Part shown: piece by piece, positions 26,277 through 35,340 of the stretch
How positions within the stretch are numbered: position 1 is the stretch's first letter
How the letters are laid out: every line of letters starts with the position of its first letter
Source: Clostridium sp. AM34-11AC
Lineage (GTDB): Bacteria; Bacillota; Clostridia; Lachnospirales; Lachnospiraceae
Direction of reading: 5' to 3'
Assembly: GCF_003435375.1 (NCBI RefSeq)
Contig: NZ_QWGL01000005.1
Location: 75,547-139,546 of the forward strand
DNA length: 64,000 bases
Translations under genes and position numbers: made by a program
Notes under the pieces: generated by a model
Database searches by the model: none
What the model saw: the letters and a program-made list of their open reading frames with translations, nothing else
What the model was told of the DNA's origin: nothing

Positions 26277-27220
26277 ATCTTTTAAAAGATCTGTTCCAGA
26301 TGCTTCCGGATGACCGCCTCATCGGTCAGTTTTGCGATATGACCGTTCATGCCCGCCTTGATCGCTCCTTTTCGGAAACCGCCGTTTCCCCATTCTGACA
26401 GCCTGCCAGACCCGGAGTGCAGAGAAGGAGCATAACGGCTCCAAAGATTACAGAGCGCCTGCCCCCTCCTGTCCTTTTCTTTCTATTCAACGCAACAAGG
26501 TCCTGCATGTATTCCATCCTTTTCATCCGCCCCGGCCACCTTGCCTGTTTCCGTGCTTTTTTATTCGCATACATATTCGCGTCCGCGCGCGCTTTTGTGT
26601 CGGAAATGCTCTCCTGCTCCTCGATCAGGGCACTGCCGTATGAGGCACCTGGGAGCATATGCAGCGATTTTTTCTGTTTTTCTATGATCCAGTAAAATTT
26701 CTCCCTGCAGTATTTTTCCTTCTCCGGTTTCCTGAACAGGACGCAGAACTCATCTCCGCCAATCCGGTAACAGTTTCCATAGCGGGAATACGCCTTTTTC
26801 AGACATTCCGCGATCACCTTCAGGCACTGGTCCCCCGCCTGATGACCGTATGTATCGTTGATGTACTTAAAATTGTCGAGGTCGAGGACGATCAGCATCT
26901 TATCCTCCGGCTGGAGGTTCAGTGTCCGGTTCAGATAGCTCTTCTGGCTTAAGAGTCCCGTCAATCCATCCAGCTGGTTCCACATTTCATTGCAGTAGAT
27001 GTAATAGAGCACTGAGATCAGGGTACTTTGCCATGATATTGACCGGGCGGAGTCTTACCGGAGTCCCATCCACTATCACGGTAACCAGCTCAAGGACTGA
27101 GATCACGCCGATCAGGATGAAGGTCAGCAGAAAAGTCCTTCTCTGTCTCGGAAACAACGCTTCACTAAAATTGACGAGCATACACATGAACCCAAGGACA
27201 AAACAATTGATAACCGTCAA
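26277..27220 (-). pseudogene. Decayed GGDEF diguanylate cyclase fused to receiver-domain remnant
   Basis: Three pieces in different frames read on the minus strand. At 26987-27220 is a membrane segment (FLLTFILIGVISVLELVTVI). At 26347-27012 is a GGDEF domain with an intact active site (RIGGDEFCVLF, DLDNFKYINDTYGHQAGD) followed by what looks like a lipoprotein signal (FGAVMLLLCTPGLAGC). At 26277-26345 another frame encodes KAGMNGHIAKLTDEAVIRKHLEQIF, typical of the end of a receiver domain in hybrid kinases. The frames do not join without frameshifts, so I call the region a composite pseudogene. The middle part could still be expressed as a soluble GGDEF protein. It lies just upstream of the YesN gene. 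Confidence 0.65.
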
Positions 27221-27538
27221 AGAAAAAAATAGAGATCCGGCATATCAGGTTCCTCTCTTTCAGATACTAAACGGGCACGCCGCCTTCCGGCGACAACGCT
27301 GTTACGTATAATTATACTGTGGAAGCATATAATCGTCAAGCCAGCCCTCCGGTAGGTTTGCGCGCCCTTTCCCGTCCCGGTCCAGCCTGAACTGTGGTTT
27401 TGCCTGTCCTCTTCGTTTTTTATTAAATATCATTATACTGCTTACTACTGTTTCTGGCAATGCTGCGGTCAGGTGTTTTTAAGACATTGGGCTGTAACGA
27501 AAAAGAGTGCGCATCTTTGGCACGTCAGTGCCTGTTTT
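27221..27538. other. Intergenic region without recognised gene
   Basis: 318 bases between the GGDEF remnant and the hydrolase gene. AT-rich patches near 27305-27335 and 27420-27440 could hold promoter elements. GGCAC/GTGCC at about 27520-27533 is a small hairpin. No ORF with a credible ribosome binding site and no repeat family of this window was found. Confidence 0.45.
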
Positions 27539-28417
27539 CTAAAAGACATCCAGGTCCATTCCATTCACCACAGGACCTTCGTAACCGGCATTCCGTATCT
27601 CCTCAAGGATCGCCTCGTTTCTTCTCGCCATCTCGGCTCCCACATCCACCGTGTTGTCCTGGATCTCCATGTGATAGATCCGGTGGTATGTGACGAGAAG
27701 CTTTGGTCTTGCCTTCTTCGCGATCTCTGCAAGATCCACACTCAGGGTGTGAACCTCCCGATGGTATTTCTGCCACTTCGGTTCCCTCGCGGCAAGACCT
27801 GCCGTGTATTCTACTTCATGGAGAAGAATATCACAGCCCTTTGCCTTTTCCGCAACGATCTCAAGCGGCGCGGTATCCCCACTGATCACGATCACCCGGT
27901 CCGGCGTCGTAAATTTGAAGCCATAGCTCTCAAGCGTCCCATGGCTCACCGGGAAGGCTTCGACCGTCACACGGTCATCCCGGTAGATAACTCCGGAAGT
28001 TATTTCCTGTGTTTCCACCCGGTATCCCACTTCATTTGCCTTTTCAAAACCGTTGATCCGGAAATCAATATCCACCTTGTAGGCCTTTAGCAAATGCTCT
28101 GTCATATCCCGGATCCCTTTCGGTCCAAATAGCCGGAGTGGTTCTTTCCGCTCCAGGACCCATGGGGTAAAGATCAGGTCCGGGTATCCTGCCGTGTGAT
28201 CCGTGTGCAGGTGTGTGCAGAACGCGGTCACCAGCCTGTCCGGGCGAAGCGCGTCGATCCCGTTCCGGTATGCCTTCGCCGCCTGGCGGACGACCCCCGG
28301 ACCGAAATCAACGAGGTACGCCCGGTCGCCAACAACGACCGCAGAGGACGGACCGCTGGCATCCGGGCACGCGTTCGGCGTTCCGGTACCGAGAAGTACA
28401 AGTTTTGTCTCCATCAT
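27539..28417 (-). CDS. MBL-fold metallo-hydrolase (RNase Z/arylsulfatase-like)
   Basis: 292 residues, with start ATG at 28417 behind AAGGAG. An upstream ATG at 28450 would overlap the end of the nhaC-type gene. The metal ligands are visible in CTHLHTDHTAG, VISGDTAPLE, LLHEVEY and VTYHRIYH, the pattern of the RNase Z/arylsulfatase branch of the metallo-beta-lactamase fold. True RNase Z has an exosite arm that I do not see, so a hydrolase of an uncharacterised small substrate is more likely. It follows the Na+/H+ antiporter gene with a 29-base gap, so the two are probably cotranscribed. Confidence 0.8.
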   Translation of the reverse strand: MMETKLVLLGTGTPNACPDASGPSSAVVVGDRAYLVDFGPGVVRQAAKAYRNGIDALRPDRLVTAFCTHLHTDHTAGYPDLIFTPWVLERKEPLRLFGPKGIRDMTEHLLKAYKVDIDFRINGFEKANEVGYRVETQEITSGVIYRDDRVTVEAFPVSHGTLESYGFKFTTPDRVIVISGDTAPLEIVAEKAKGCDILLHEVEYTAGLAAREPKWQKYHREVHTLSVDLAEIAKKARPKLLVTYHRIYHMEIQDNTVDVGAEMARRNEAILEEIRNAGYEGPVVNGMDLDVF

Positions 28418-28446
28418 GATTTTCTCTCCTTTTTCCCTTCCGCGCT

Positions 28447-29847
28447 TCATCCCTGCTTCTGTTCGTTTTCATCCTCCACATGCCGGATCGAGATTCCGGT
28501 AAAGCCGTAAAAGATGCTGAAAAACGGAGTCAGATATAACAGGAACAGATATGGGAAGAACGCAGACCAAGCGACGCCGAGCGTTCCCGCCATGTATACG
28601 CAGTACCCATGCCACGGGATCATCGGTCCGGAGAGCGTTCCCGCATCCTCCAGGCTTCTCGATAAAATCTCCGGGGCAATCTTTCTCTCCTTAAACAACG
28701 GTTTCATCATGTTTCCGGTCAGGACATGGGACATCGGCTGGGAACAGCTGATCAGGCTTGTGATATAACCGACGAGGAGCGTCGCGAAGATCAGGCCGCC
28801 ATCGCTGTTAATCCGTCCGGTGATCGCGCGCAGGATGTTGTCAAGAACACCCAATCTGTCCAGCATGCCGCCCATTCCGACCGCGAAACAGATGATCGCC
28901 ACATACTGCAGCATGCTGCTCATACCGCCACGGTTTAAGATCGTTTTCAGAACAGCCTCCTCAATCTGGGTCGTATAGCCGTTGTAAGCAACACGGATGA
29001 TGCTCTGGAGCGTCGCGCCCTGGCAGAAGAACGCAACCGCACCGGCGCACACCGAGGACAGTCCCAGGGATACGATCGCGTTGACTTTACATAAGAGCAG
29101 GACAATGATAACCGCCGCCGGGATCAATGTCACAAGACCAAGTTTAAATTCTCCCTGAAGTGCCTCCGTGTAGACAATAAGGTTTCCCTCTTCATAACCA
29201 CCGGAGGTCTGACTGATCCCGAGAATGACAAACAGGACCAGGCTGATCACAAAGGTCGGCAGCGTTGTCCATAACATGGACCGCACATGATCGTTGAGCT
29301 TCGCGCCCGCAACAGCCGGGGCAAGATTCGTCGTATCGGAGAGCGGGCTTAACTTATCCCCGAACATGGCACCGCAGATGACTGCGCCTGCCACCATTCC
29401 AGGATTGATTCCCATCGCATTTCCAATCGCCATCATCGCGACACCGGCACTTCCGACCGAGCCGTAGGATGTTCCGGTCACAAGACTTAAAACGGCGCAG
29501 AATACAAGTGTCAACGGCAGGAGCCAGGTTGGATCGATCAGTTTCAGACCGCCTGCGATGATCGTGGCGATCGTACCGCTCTGGAGCCAGGTACCGATCA
29601 TGACGCCGATCGCCATAAGCAGACATAGTGTCGGAACGACCACACGGATCGCGTCGTAGGCACCACTCACAACATGGTCATATTTGATCTTTAACCATTT
29701 ACAAAACAGATAGATGATGATCCAGCTGAAAAACAGTCCGATCATCGGTCCTCCCGTCTTCAGCCGGATGCAGACTGCGACTGATCCAATGATCAGAAGC
29801 AGGAGCAGAAGCGACTGAGGCATATTCAGTTTCTTTTCTTCACTCAT
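28447..29847 (-). CDS. NhaC-family Na+/H+ antiporter
   Basis: 466 residues from the ATG at 29847 (GGGGAGAGG upstream). Polytopic membrane protein with about 11 helices. CGAMFGDKLSPLSDTTNLAPAVAG and SLVTGTSYGSVGSAGVAMMAIG (read as separate shorter motifs) are diagnostic of the NhaC family, which also includes malate/lactate antiporters. It could use the Na+ gradient built by the glutaconyl-CoA decarboxylase elsewhere in this window, or exchange an organic acid. The MBL hydrolase gene follows. Substrate not resolved. Confidence 0.85.
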   Translation of the reverse strand: MSEEKKLNMPQSLLLLLLIIGSVAVCIRLKTGGPMIGLFFSWIIIYLFCKWLKIKYDHVVSGAYDAIRVVVPTLCLLMAIGVMIGTWLQSGTIATIIAGGLKLIDPTWLLPLTLVFCAVLSLVTGTSYGSVGSAGVAMMAIGNAMGINPGMVAGAVICGAMFGDKLSPLSDTTNLAPAVAGAKLNDHVRSMLWTTLPTFVISLVLFVILGISQTSGGYEEGNLIVYTEALQGEFKLGLVTLIPAAVIIVLLLCKVNAIVSLGLSSVCAGAVAFFCQGATLQSIIRVAYNGYTTQIEEAVLKTILNRGGMSSMLQYVAIICFAVGMGGMLDRLGVLDNILRAITGRINSDGGLIFATLLVGYITSLISCSQPMSHVLTGNMMKPLFKERKIAPEILSRSLEDAGTLSGPMIPWHGYCVYMAGTLGVAWSAFFPYLFLLYLTPFFSIFYGFTGISIRHVEDENEQKQG

Positions 29848-29955
29848 AACAATTTCCTCTCCCCTGAAACTCATTTTTCAATTTAAAGCATTAAACTTTA
29901 AAGTGCTGTATTATTATATCGAATATTCAGGAAAATTGCAAGAGCTCACACAAAT

Positions 29956-30002
29956 TAAAACAGCCGGAACCCACAGAAATACTGGATTCCGGCTGTTTTT
30001 AA
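29956..30002 (-). terminator. Intrinsic terminator after tsf
   Basis: AAAACAGCCGGAA (from 29957) pairs with TTCCGGCTGTTTT (29987-29999) around a 17-base loop, and both strands have T-rich tails. It lies about 50 bases after the tsf stop. Confidence 0.85.
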
Positions 30003-30049
30003 CAGCTTATATGAATGATTCGATATAAGCTGCATTTTCGCTTTATGAA

Positions 30050-30991
30050 TTATTTACCCATCTGAGCAGCAACCTCAGCTGCGAAGTCCTCGTTTTTCTT
30101 CTCAAGACCTTCACCAGTCTCGAAACGAACGAAGCTCTTAACTTCGATGTTAGCGCTGTTCTCTTTAGCAACCTGTGCTACATACTGAGCTACGGACTGC
30201 TTGCCGTCCTCTGCTTTTACGTAAACCTGGTCTAAGAGACAGATCTCTTTCATCTCTTTGTTGATACGACCCTGGATCATACCCTGGATAACCTTCTCCG
30301 GCTTGGAAGCTTCCTTCGGATCGTTCTGGATCTGAGCCATAAGGATGGATTTCTCATGCTCGATGTAATCTGCGCTTACTTCGTTGCGGTTTGTGTACTT
30401 CGGGTTAAGAGCTGCAACCTGCATACAAACGTTCTTTGCCATCTCTTTTACAGCGTCGTTTACAACATCTGTCTGAACGTCAAGAAGAACACCGATTCTG
30501 CCGCCTGCATGAATATAGGAAGAAACGAAACCGTTCTCCTCTGTAACCTGTTTGAAACGACGGATGCTCATGTTCTCACCGATGATGGAGATTTCAGAAG
30601 AAAGAGCTTCCTTAACAGTAAGGCTCTCATCTGCTGTCCACTTCTCGTCCATAAATGCGTCCATATCTGTCGCTGTTGTTGTAAGAGCCTGAGCTGCTAC
30701 CTGAGCAACGTATGCCTGGAACTTAGCGTTCTTAGCAACGAAGTCTGTCTCAGAGTTAACCTCAACGATAACAGCTTTCTTCTCATCTGCTGCCATAGCT
30801 GTGTCAACGATACCCTCAGCTGCGATACGTCCAGCTTTCTTCTCAGCGCCTGCAAGTCCTTTTTCTCTTAAGAACTCAACTGCTTTGTCCATGTCGCCGT
30901 CTGTAGCAGAAAGGGCTTTCTTACAGTCCATCATTCCAGCGCCTGTCATTTCTCTTAAATCTTTTACCATTTTAGCTGTAACTGCTGCCAT
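30050..30991 (-). CDS. tsf: Elongation factor Ts
   Basis: 313 residues. The N-terminal UBA-like domain KDLREMTGAGMMDCKKALSATDGD and the core motif NSETDFVAKNAKF identify EF-Ts, the nucleotide exchange factor for EF-Tu. It follows rpsB on the same strand with a 97-base gap, the conserved bacterial order, and ends at a strong terminator. A long but ordinary sequence with nothing odd. Confidence 0.97.
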   Translation of the reverse strand: MAAVTAKMVKDLREMTGAGMMDCKKALSATDGDMDKAVEFLREKGLAGAEKKAGRIAAEGIVDTAMAADEKKAVIVEVNSETDFVAKNAKFQAYVAQVAAQALTTTATDMDAFMDEKWTADESLTVKEALSSEISIIGENMSIRRFKQVTEENGFVSSYIHAGGRIGVLLDVQTDVVNDAVKEMAKNVCMQVAALNPKYTNRNEVSADYIEHEKSILMAQIQNDPKEASKPEKVIQGMIQGRINKEMKEICLLDQVYVKAEDGKQSVAQYVAQVAKENSANIEVKSFVRFETGEGLEKKNEDFAAEVAAQMGK

Positions 30992-31088
30992 GTTTCATTT
31001 CCTCCGAATCATATTAAAGAATCAAAACGTGTCTTTTCGGAAGAAGGTGCTGCCACTGACAGCACCTCCTTGGATTCCTTATAACAAC

Positions 31089-31814
31089 TTAAGCCTCTGC
31101 GTTCTCCTCAGCTGCTTCTGCTTCCTCAGCCTCGCCCTGCTTAGCCTCGATGACAGCGTCTGCCATCTTGGAAACGATAAGCTTAACGGCTCTGATAGCG
31201 TCGTCGTTACCCGGAATTACATAGTCGAGTTCTTCCGGATCGCAGTTTGTATCAGCGATACCGATCAGAGTGATTCCAAGTGTGTGAGCTTCCTGTACAC
31301 AGATTCTTTCCTTCTTCGGATCTACGATAAAGATAGCGTCCGGGATCTTCTTCATTTCCTTGATACCGCCAAGGTTCTTCTCAAGCTTCTCCCACTCTTT
31401 CTTTAACTCGATAACTTCCTTCTTCGGAAGTACGTCGAATGTTCCGTCCTCAGACATCTTCTCGATTGCTTTTAATCTAGCGATTCTGGACTGGATGGTC
31501 TTGAAGTTTGTAAGCATACCGCCAAGCCATCTCTCGTTTACGTAGTACATTCCGCAACGCTCTGCCTCAGTCTTGATAGCGTCCTGAGCCTGCTTCTTTG
31601 TACCTACGAAAAGGATTGTGCCGCCCTCAGCTGCGATATCAGCAACTGCCTTGTAAGCCTCATCAACTTTGCCTACAGATTTCTGAAGGTCGATGATGTA
31701 GATACCGTTTCTCTCTGTGTAGATGTACGGTGCCATTTTCGGGTTCCATCTTCTTGTCTGGTGACCGAAATGTACGCCGGCTTCCAGAAGCTGTTTCATT
31801 GAAATTACGCTCAT
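31089..31814 (-). CDS. rpsB: 30S ribosomal protein S2
   Basis: 241 residues from the ATG at 31814 (GGAGG 8 bases upstream). Upstream in-frame codons belong to the leader. [27 protein letters not shown] and [27 protein letters not shown], quoted here as landmarks, are typical of S2. The C-terminus is an acidic Ala/Glu tail. S2 joins late in 30S assembly. A promoter lies about 110 bases upstream, so the leader is long enough for autogenous control as known for other ribosomal operons. Confidence 0.97.
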   Translation of the reverse strand: MSVISMKQLLEAGVHFGHQTRRWNPKMAPYIYTERNGIYIIDLQKSVGKVDEAYKAVADIAAEGGTILFVGTKKQAQDAIKTEAERCGMYYVNERWLGGMLTNFKTIQSRIARLKAIEKMSEDGTFDVLPKKEVIELKKEWEKLEKNLGGIKEMKKIPDAIFIVDPKKERICVQEAHTLGITLIGIADTNCDPEELDYVIPGNDDAIRAVKLIVSKMADAVIEAKQGEAEEAEAAEENAEA

Positions 31815-31861
31815 GTTTTTTTCCTCCATTTGGTTGTTTTCTTCCGCCTGCATCTCACTTC

Positions 31862-31890
31862 CACGAACACCTGAGCTTCTCAGGCACCAC
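31862..31890 (-). other. Leader hairpin of rpsB
   Basis: In the rpsB leader CCTGAG-AAG-CTCAGG forms a tight hairpin, with further pairing possible around it. Ribosomal protein S2 represses its own message in other bacteria through a structured leader. Whether this hairpin is part of such a structure is not established here. Confidence 0.3.
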
Positions 31891-31928
31891 TCGCAGAATC
31901 CGCAGACGTGCATAATATCAGCTTTTTC

Positions 31929-31957
31929 ACTATATCATAAGTCATTTTTCACTGCAA
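31929..31957 (-). promoter_or_regulatory. SigA-type promoter of rpsB-tsf
   Basis: Minus strand TTGCAG (31952-31957), 17-base spacer, TATAGT (31929-31934). It lies between the codY terminator and rpsB. Confidence 0.65.
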
Positions 31958-32144
31958 GCACTTTTTTCTATTTTTTTTGATTTTTTTCCATTACATTTGA
32001 TTTCATAAAAAACAAGGTCATTCGGGCATGCGGCGGCAGGGATTCTTCTATATATGATAGACCTTTTAATAGTCTTTTCTCTCCTTAAATCCCTCATGCA
32101 CCAGATACAGCCTGATCTATCTGATGTCATACAACAATTCATAT

Positions 32145-32185
32145 TAAAAAAAGAGGCGCGGCTTTTCACCCAGCCGCGCCTCTTT
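32145..32185 (-). terminator. Intrinsic terminator after codY
   Basis: AAGAGGCGCGGCT (32151-32163) pairs with AGCCGCGCCTCTT (32172-32184), 8-base loop, followed on the minus strand by seven T. Strong. Confidence 0.92.
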
Positions 32186-32203
32186 TCCACAGGTCTCCCT
32201 GTC

Positions 32204-32986
32204 TTATTTTGTATTTACTGCCTTTAAGGCTTTTAATTCATCGAATACCACATCGTTTAAGACCTTAATATAGGTTCCCTTCATACCGGAAGAACGGGAC
32301 TCGATAACCCCGGCACTCTCGAATTTGCGAAGTGCGTTTACGATCACGGAGCGGGTGATCCCGACTCTGTCAGCGATCTTGCTGGCTACAAGGATTCCCT
32401 CGTTTCCGTCAAGCTCCTCGAAGATATGGGTGATCGCTTCTAACTCGGAGAAGGATAAGGTGCTGATCGCAGATTTTACGATCTGGACTTTTCTTGTCTC
32501 CTCGGCGTTCTCCTCGTTTACGGAACGCATCATCTCCAGGCCGACAACGGTCGTGCCATACTCGCAGAGGATAATATCATCGATATCGTACTGCTCGTCG
32601 GATTTGTACATAAATAAGGTTCCGAGGCGCTCACCTGCGATATCGATCGGGGCGATGATTGCCTGATACTTCTTTACATTCTCCTCAGCGAATCCGAGAG
32701 TCGCAAGGTTTACATTTTCCTTGGTGGAAAGGACACTTAAGAGGCGTTCGTTAAACATTTTATCGACATAGCCGCCTACCTTGTCCTCAATCAACTCATG
32801 GATCTCATCAACACCAGGACAGATGCTGACACCCAGGACTTTTCCTTTCTTGCTGATCACGAGAATGTTCGACAGCAAAATTTCGCTTAAAACTTTACAG
32901 ATGTCGTTGAATACGACCTTGTGCGAATTGTTGTTGTGGAGCAGTTTGTTTATTTTTCTGGTCTTATCCAATAATTCAACACTCAT
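32204..32986 (-). CDS. codY: GTP-sensing transcriptional repressor CodY
   Basis: 260 residues, standard length. The N-terminal GAF domain (about 1-155) binds branched-chain amino acids and GTP in the family. The C-terminal winged HTH shows ASKIADRVGITRSVIVNALRKFESAGVIESRSSG, the CodY DNA-recognition segment (given here only as a landmark). CodY represses amino acid uptake and biosynthesis, and often arg and pyr genes, when nutrients are ample. It lies between topA and rpsB with its own promoter and terminator. Confidence 0.97.
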   Translation of the reverse strand: MSVELLDKTRKINKLLHNNNSHKVVFNDICKVLSEILLSNILVISKKGKVLGVSICPGVDEIHELIEDKVGGYVDKMFNERLLSVLSTKENVNLATLGFAEENVKKYQAIIAPIDIAGERLGTLFMYKSDEQYDIDDIILCEYGTTVVGLEMMRSVNEENAEETRKVQIVKSAISTLSFSELEAITHIFEELDGNEGILVASKIADRVGITRSVIVNALRKFESAGVIESRSSGMKGTYIKVLNDVVFDELKALKAVNTK

Positions 32987-33041
32987 TTCCGAAAACCTCC
33001 TTTACTTTCTGATATCGTACGAATAATATTTGATCGATTAA

Positions 33042-33070
33042 ATTGTAACACGATATTTCCAGAATTTCAA
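33042..33070 (-). promoter_or_regulatory. SigA-type promoter of codY
   Basis: Minus strand TTGAAA (33065-33070), 17-base spacer, TACAAT (33042-33047), about 55 bases before the codY start. No CodY box of the AATTTTCnGAAAATT type was seen here. Confidence 0.65.
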
Positions 33071-33172
33071 GACTTTTTCGGATAATTGAGATAAATCGAA
33101 ATAAATTGTCAAGTTCTTATCACGTTTTGGAAGTTTGAACCATTGAAATTGTACCATTTGTTTACGGCAAAT

Positions 33173-33207
33173 ATCCGGCAGAGCCTCTTCTGGGCACCCT
33201 GCCGGAT
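33173..33207 (-). terminator. Hairpin after topA, weak terminator
   Basis: ATCCGGCAG (33173-33181) pairs with CTGCCGGAT (33199-33207). On the minus strand it is followed by ATTTG, a poor T-tract, so termination may be incomplete and some codY transcription may come from topA. Confidence 0.55.
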
Positions 33208-33222
33208 CTTGATCTCGCTATA

Positions 33223-35319
33223 TTAATCTTCTTTTTCTTCCTTATTTTCCTTCATCGGCATCACAAATCCGCACTGCTCATTGGCGCAGACGAGTTTGTT
33301 TCCTTTTTCCACCATGTAGCTGCCGCACTCCGGGCACTTTTCAGTGGATGGTTTCTGCCAGGACATGAAGTCGCAGTCCGGGTTGGCTTCACAGCCGTAA
33401 TACTTTCTTCCCTTTTTCGTCTTCTTAATGATGACTTCTTTTCCACACTTCGGGCACGGGATTCCTGTCTTCTCCAAATACGGCTTTGTGTTGCGGCACT
33501 CCGGGAATCCAGGACATGCGAGGAATTTTCCATGGGGACCGTATTTGATGACCATCCTTCTTCCGCAAAGTTCGCAAATCTCGTCGGACTCCTCGTCTGC
33601 GATATGGACAGTCTCTAAGGTTCTTTGGGCCTCTTCCACCGCTTCCATAAGATCAGGGTAGAAGTTTCTTACGATGGTCTTCCACGGGGTCAGGCCCTCG
33701 CCGACGCTGTCTAACAGGTACTCCAGGTTCGCGGTGAAGGCAATGTCCACGATGCTCGGGAAGCACTGCTTCATGATCCGGTTAACGACCTCACCGATCT
33801 CGGTCACATAGATGTTCTTGTTCTCTTTTACCACGTAACGGCGGGCTAAGATCGTTGTGATCGTCGGTGCGTAGGTGCTCGGACGGCCGATGCCCTGTTC
33901 CTCCATGGCTTTTACCAGGGATGCCTCTGTGTAATGGGCCGGCGGCTGGGTAAAGTGCTGGGCGCTCACGAGATCTGCAAGCTCAAGCTCCTCACCTTTT
34001 TCCAGTTTCGAAAGGATCTGGTTTTTCTCCTCTTTCTCATCCGCCTCGATATAGACGGACATGAAGCCGTCGAACTTCAGTCTGGATGCCGTCATCGTAA
34101 ACTCGTTTCCGCCCGCTCCGATCTTTACGGATGTTGTCTCATAGACAGCCGCGGACATGCGGCTCGCCGTGAAGCGCTTCCAGATCAGCTGGTAGAGGCG
34201 GAACTGGTCTCGTGCTAGGGATTCTTTTACCTTTACAGGTGTTAAGGAAAGATTTGTCGGACGGATCGCCTCGTGGGCATCCTGGATCTTTCCGCTGTTC
34301 TTCTTTGTATTTTCACCCTGGGACAGGTAATTCTCGCCGTAGTTCTCAGCGATGAAATCACTTGCCATCTTCTCTGCTTCCTCAGCCACACGGGTGGAAT
34401 CGGTACGCAGGTAGGTGATGAGACCGACAGTGCCATGGCCCTTTACATCAACGCCCTCATAGAGCTGCTGGGCGAGGCGCATGGTCTTCTGGGTAGAAAA
34501 GTTCAACGCCTTGGACGCCTCCTGCTGCAGGGTACTCGTTGTAAACGGAAGCGGCGGTTTCTTCGTGCGCTCCCCGTTTCTGATATCTGTCACGATAAAT
34601 TTCTGTCCCTTTAAGGACTCAAGTAAAGCGTCAAGCTCCGCCTTGCTCTTGATCTCCGTTTTTCCATCTTTGTCATTATGAAAATGGGCTGCTGCCGGTT
34701 TCTTTGAACCCGGAGCTTTTAACATCGCTTCGAGGCTCCAGTATTCCTCCGGGATAAACGCGGAAATCTCCTCTTCCCTGTCGCAGATCATGCGGAGGGC
34801 CGCAGACTGGACACGGCCGGCGCTAAGGCCTCTCTTAACCTTCTCCCAGAGGATCGGGCTGATCTTATAGCCAACAATACGGTCCAGGATACGCCTCGTC
34901 TGCTGGGCGTCCACCAGGTTCATATCGATATCGCGGGGTGCCTTTAAGGACGCCTTTACCGCATTTTTCGTGATCTCATTGAAGCTGATCCTGTATACTT
35001 TTTTATCTTTTACCTCGTCAAGCTTTAACGCTTTCATCAAATGCCAGGAAATCGCTTCTCCCTCACGGTCAGGGTCAGTTGCGAGATAAATTTTATCTGC
35101 TTTTTTTACTTCCTTCCGAAGCTTCGCAAGGATATCTCCCTTGCCCCGGATCGTAATATATTTCGGTTCATAATCATTTTCCACATCAATTCCGAGCTGG
35201 CTCTTCGGAAGATCTCTCACGTGTCCGTTGGACGCGTCGACCTCATATGTGCTTCCCAGGAATTTTTTAATTGTTTTAACCTTTGCAGGAGACTCTACAA
35301 TCACAAGACTGTTCGCCAT
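33223..35319 (-). CDS. topA: DNA topoisomerase I
   Basis: 698 residues from the ATG at 35319 (AAGGAT upstream). The N-terminal Toprim domain starts SLVIVESPAKVKTIKKFLG and includes ATDPDREGEAISWHL. The catalytic Tyr is in GLITYLRTDSTRV. Three C-terminal C4 zinc ribbons (CELCGRR, CPKCGKE, CPECGSY) follow. It relaxes negative supercoils. Located between dprA and codY, as in many Firmicutes. Confidence 0.97.
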   Translation of the reverse strand: MANSLVIVESPAKVKTIKKFLGSTYEVDASNGHVRDLPKSQLGIDVENDYEPKYITIRGKGDILAKLRKEVKKADKIYLATDPDREGEAISWHLMKALKLDEVKDKKVYRISFNEITKNAVKASLKAPRDIDMNLVDAQQTRRILDRIVGYKISPILWEKVKRGLSAGRVQSAALRMICDREEEISAFIPEEYWSLEAMLKAPGSKKPAAAHFHNDKDGKTEIKSKAELDALLESLKGQKFIVTDIRNGERTKKPPLPFTTSTLQQEASKALNFSTQKTMRLAQQLYEGVDVKGHGTVGLITYLRTDSTRVAEEAEKMASDFIAENYGENYLSQGENTKKNSGKIQDAHEAIRPTNLSLTPVKVKESLARDQFRLYQLIWKRFTASRMSAAVYETTSVKIGAGGNEFTMTASRLKFDGFMSVYIEADEKEEKNQILSKLEKGEELELADLVSAQHFTQPPAHYTEASLVKAMEEQGIGRPSTYAPTITTILARRYVVKENKNIYVTEIGEVVNRIMKQCFPSIVDIAFTANLEYLLDSVGEGLTPWKTIVRNFYPDLMEAVEEAQRTLETVHIADEESDEICELCGRRMVIKYGPHGKFLACPGFPECRNTKPYLEKTGIPCPKCGKEVIIKKTKKGRKYYGCEANPDCDFMSWQKPSTEKCPECGSYMVEKGNKLVCANEQCGFVMPMKENKEEKED

Positions 35320-35340
35320 ATTCTTCACATCCTTCTGCAA

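Noticed and set aside
27473..28090. 205-codon plus-strand frame
   Set aside because: Shadow of the MBL hydrolase gene, which has clear metal motifs on the other strand.
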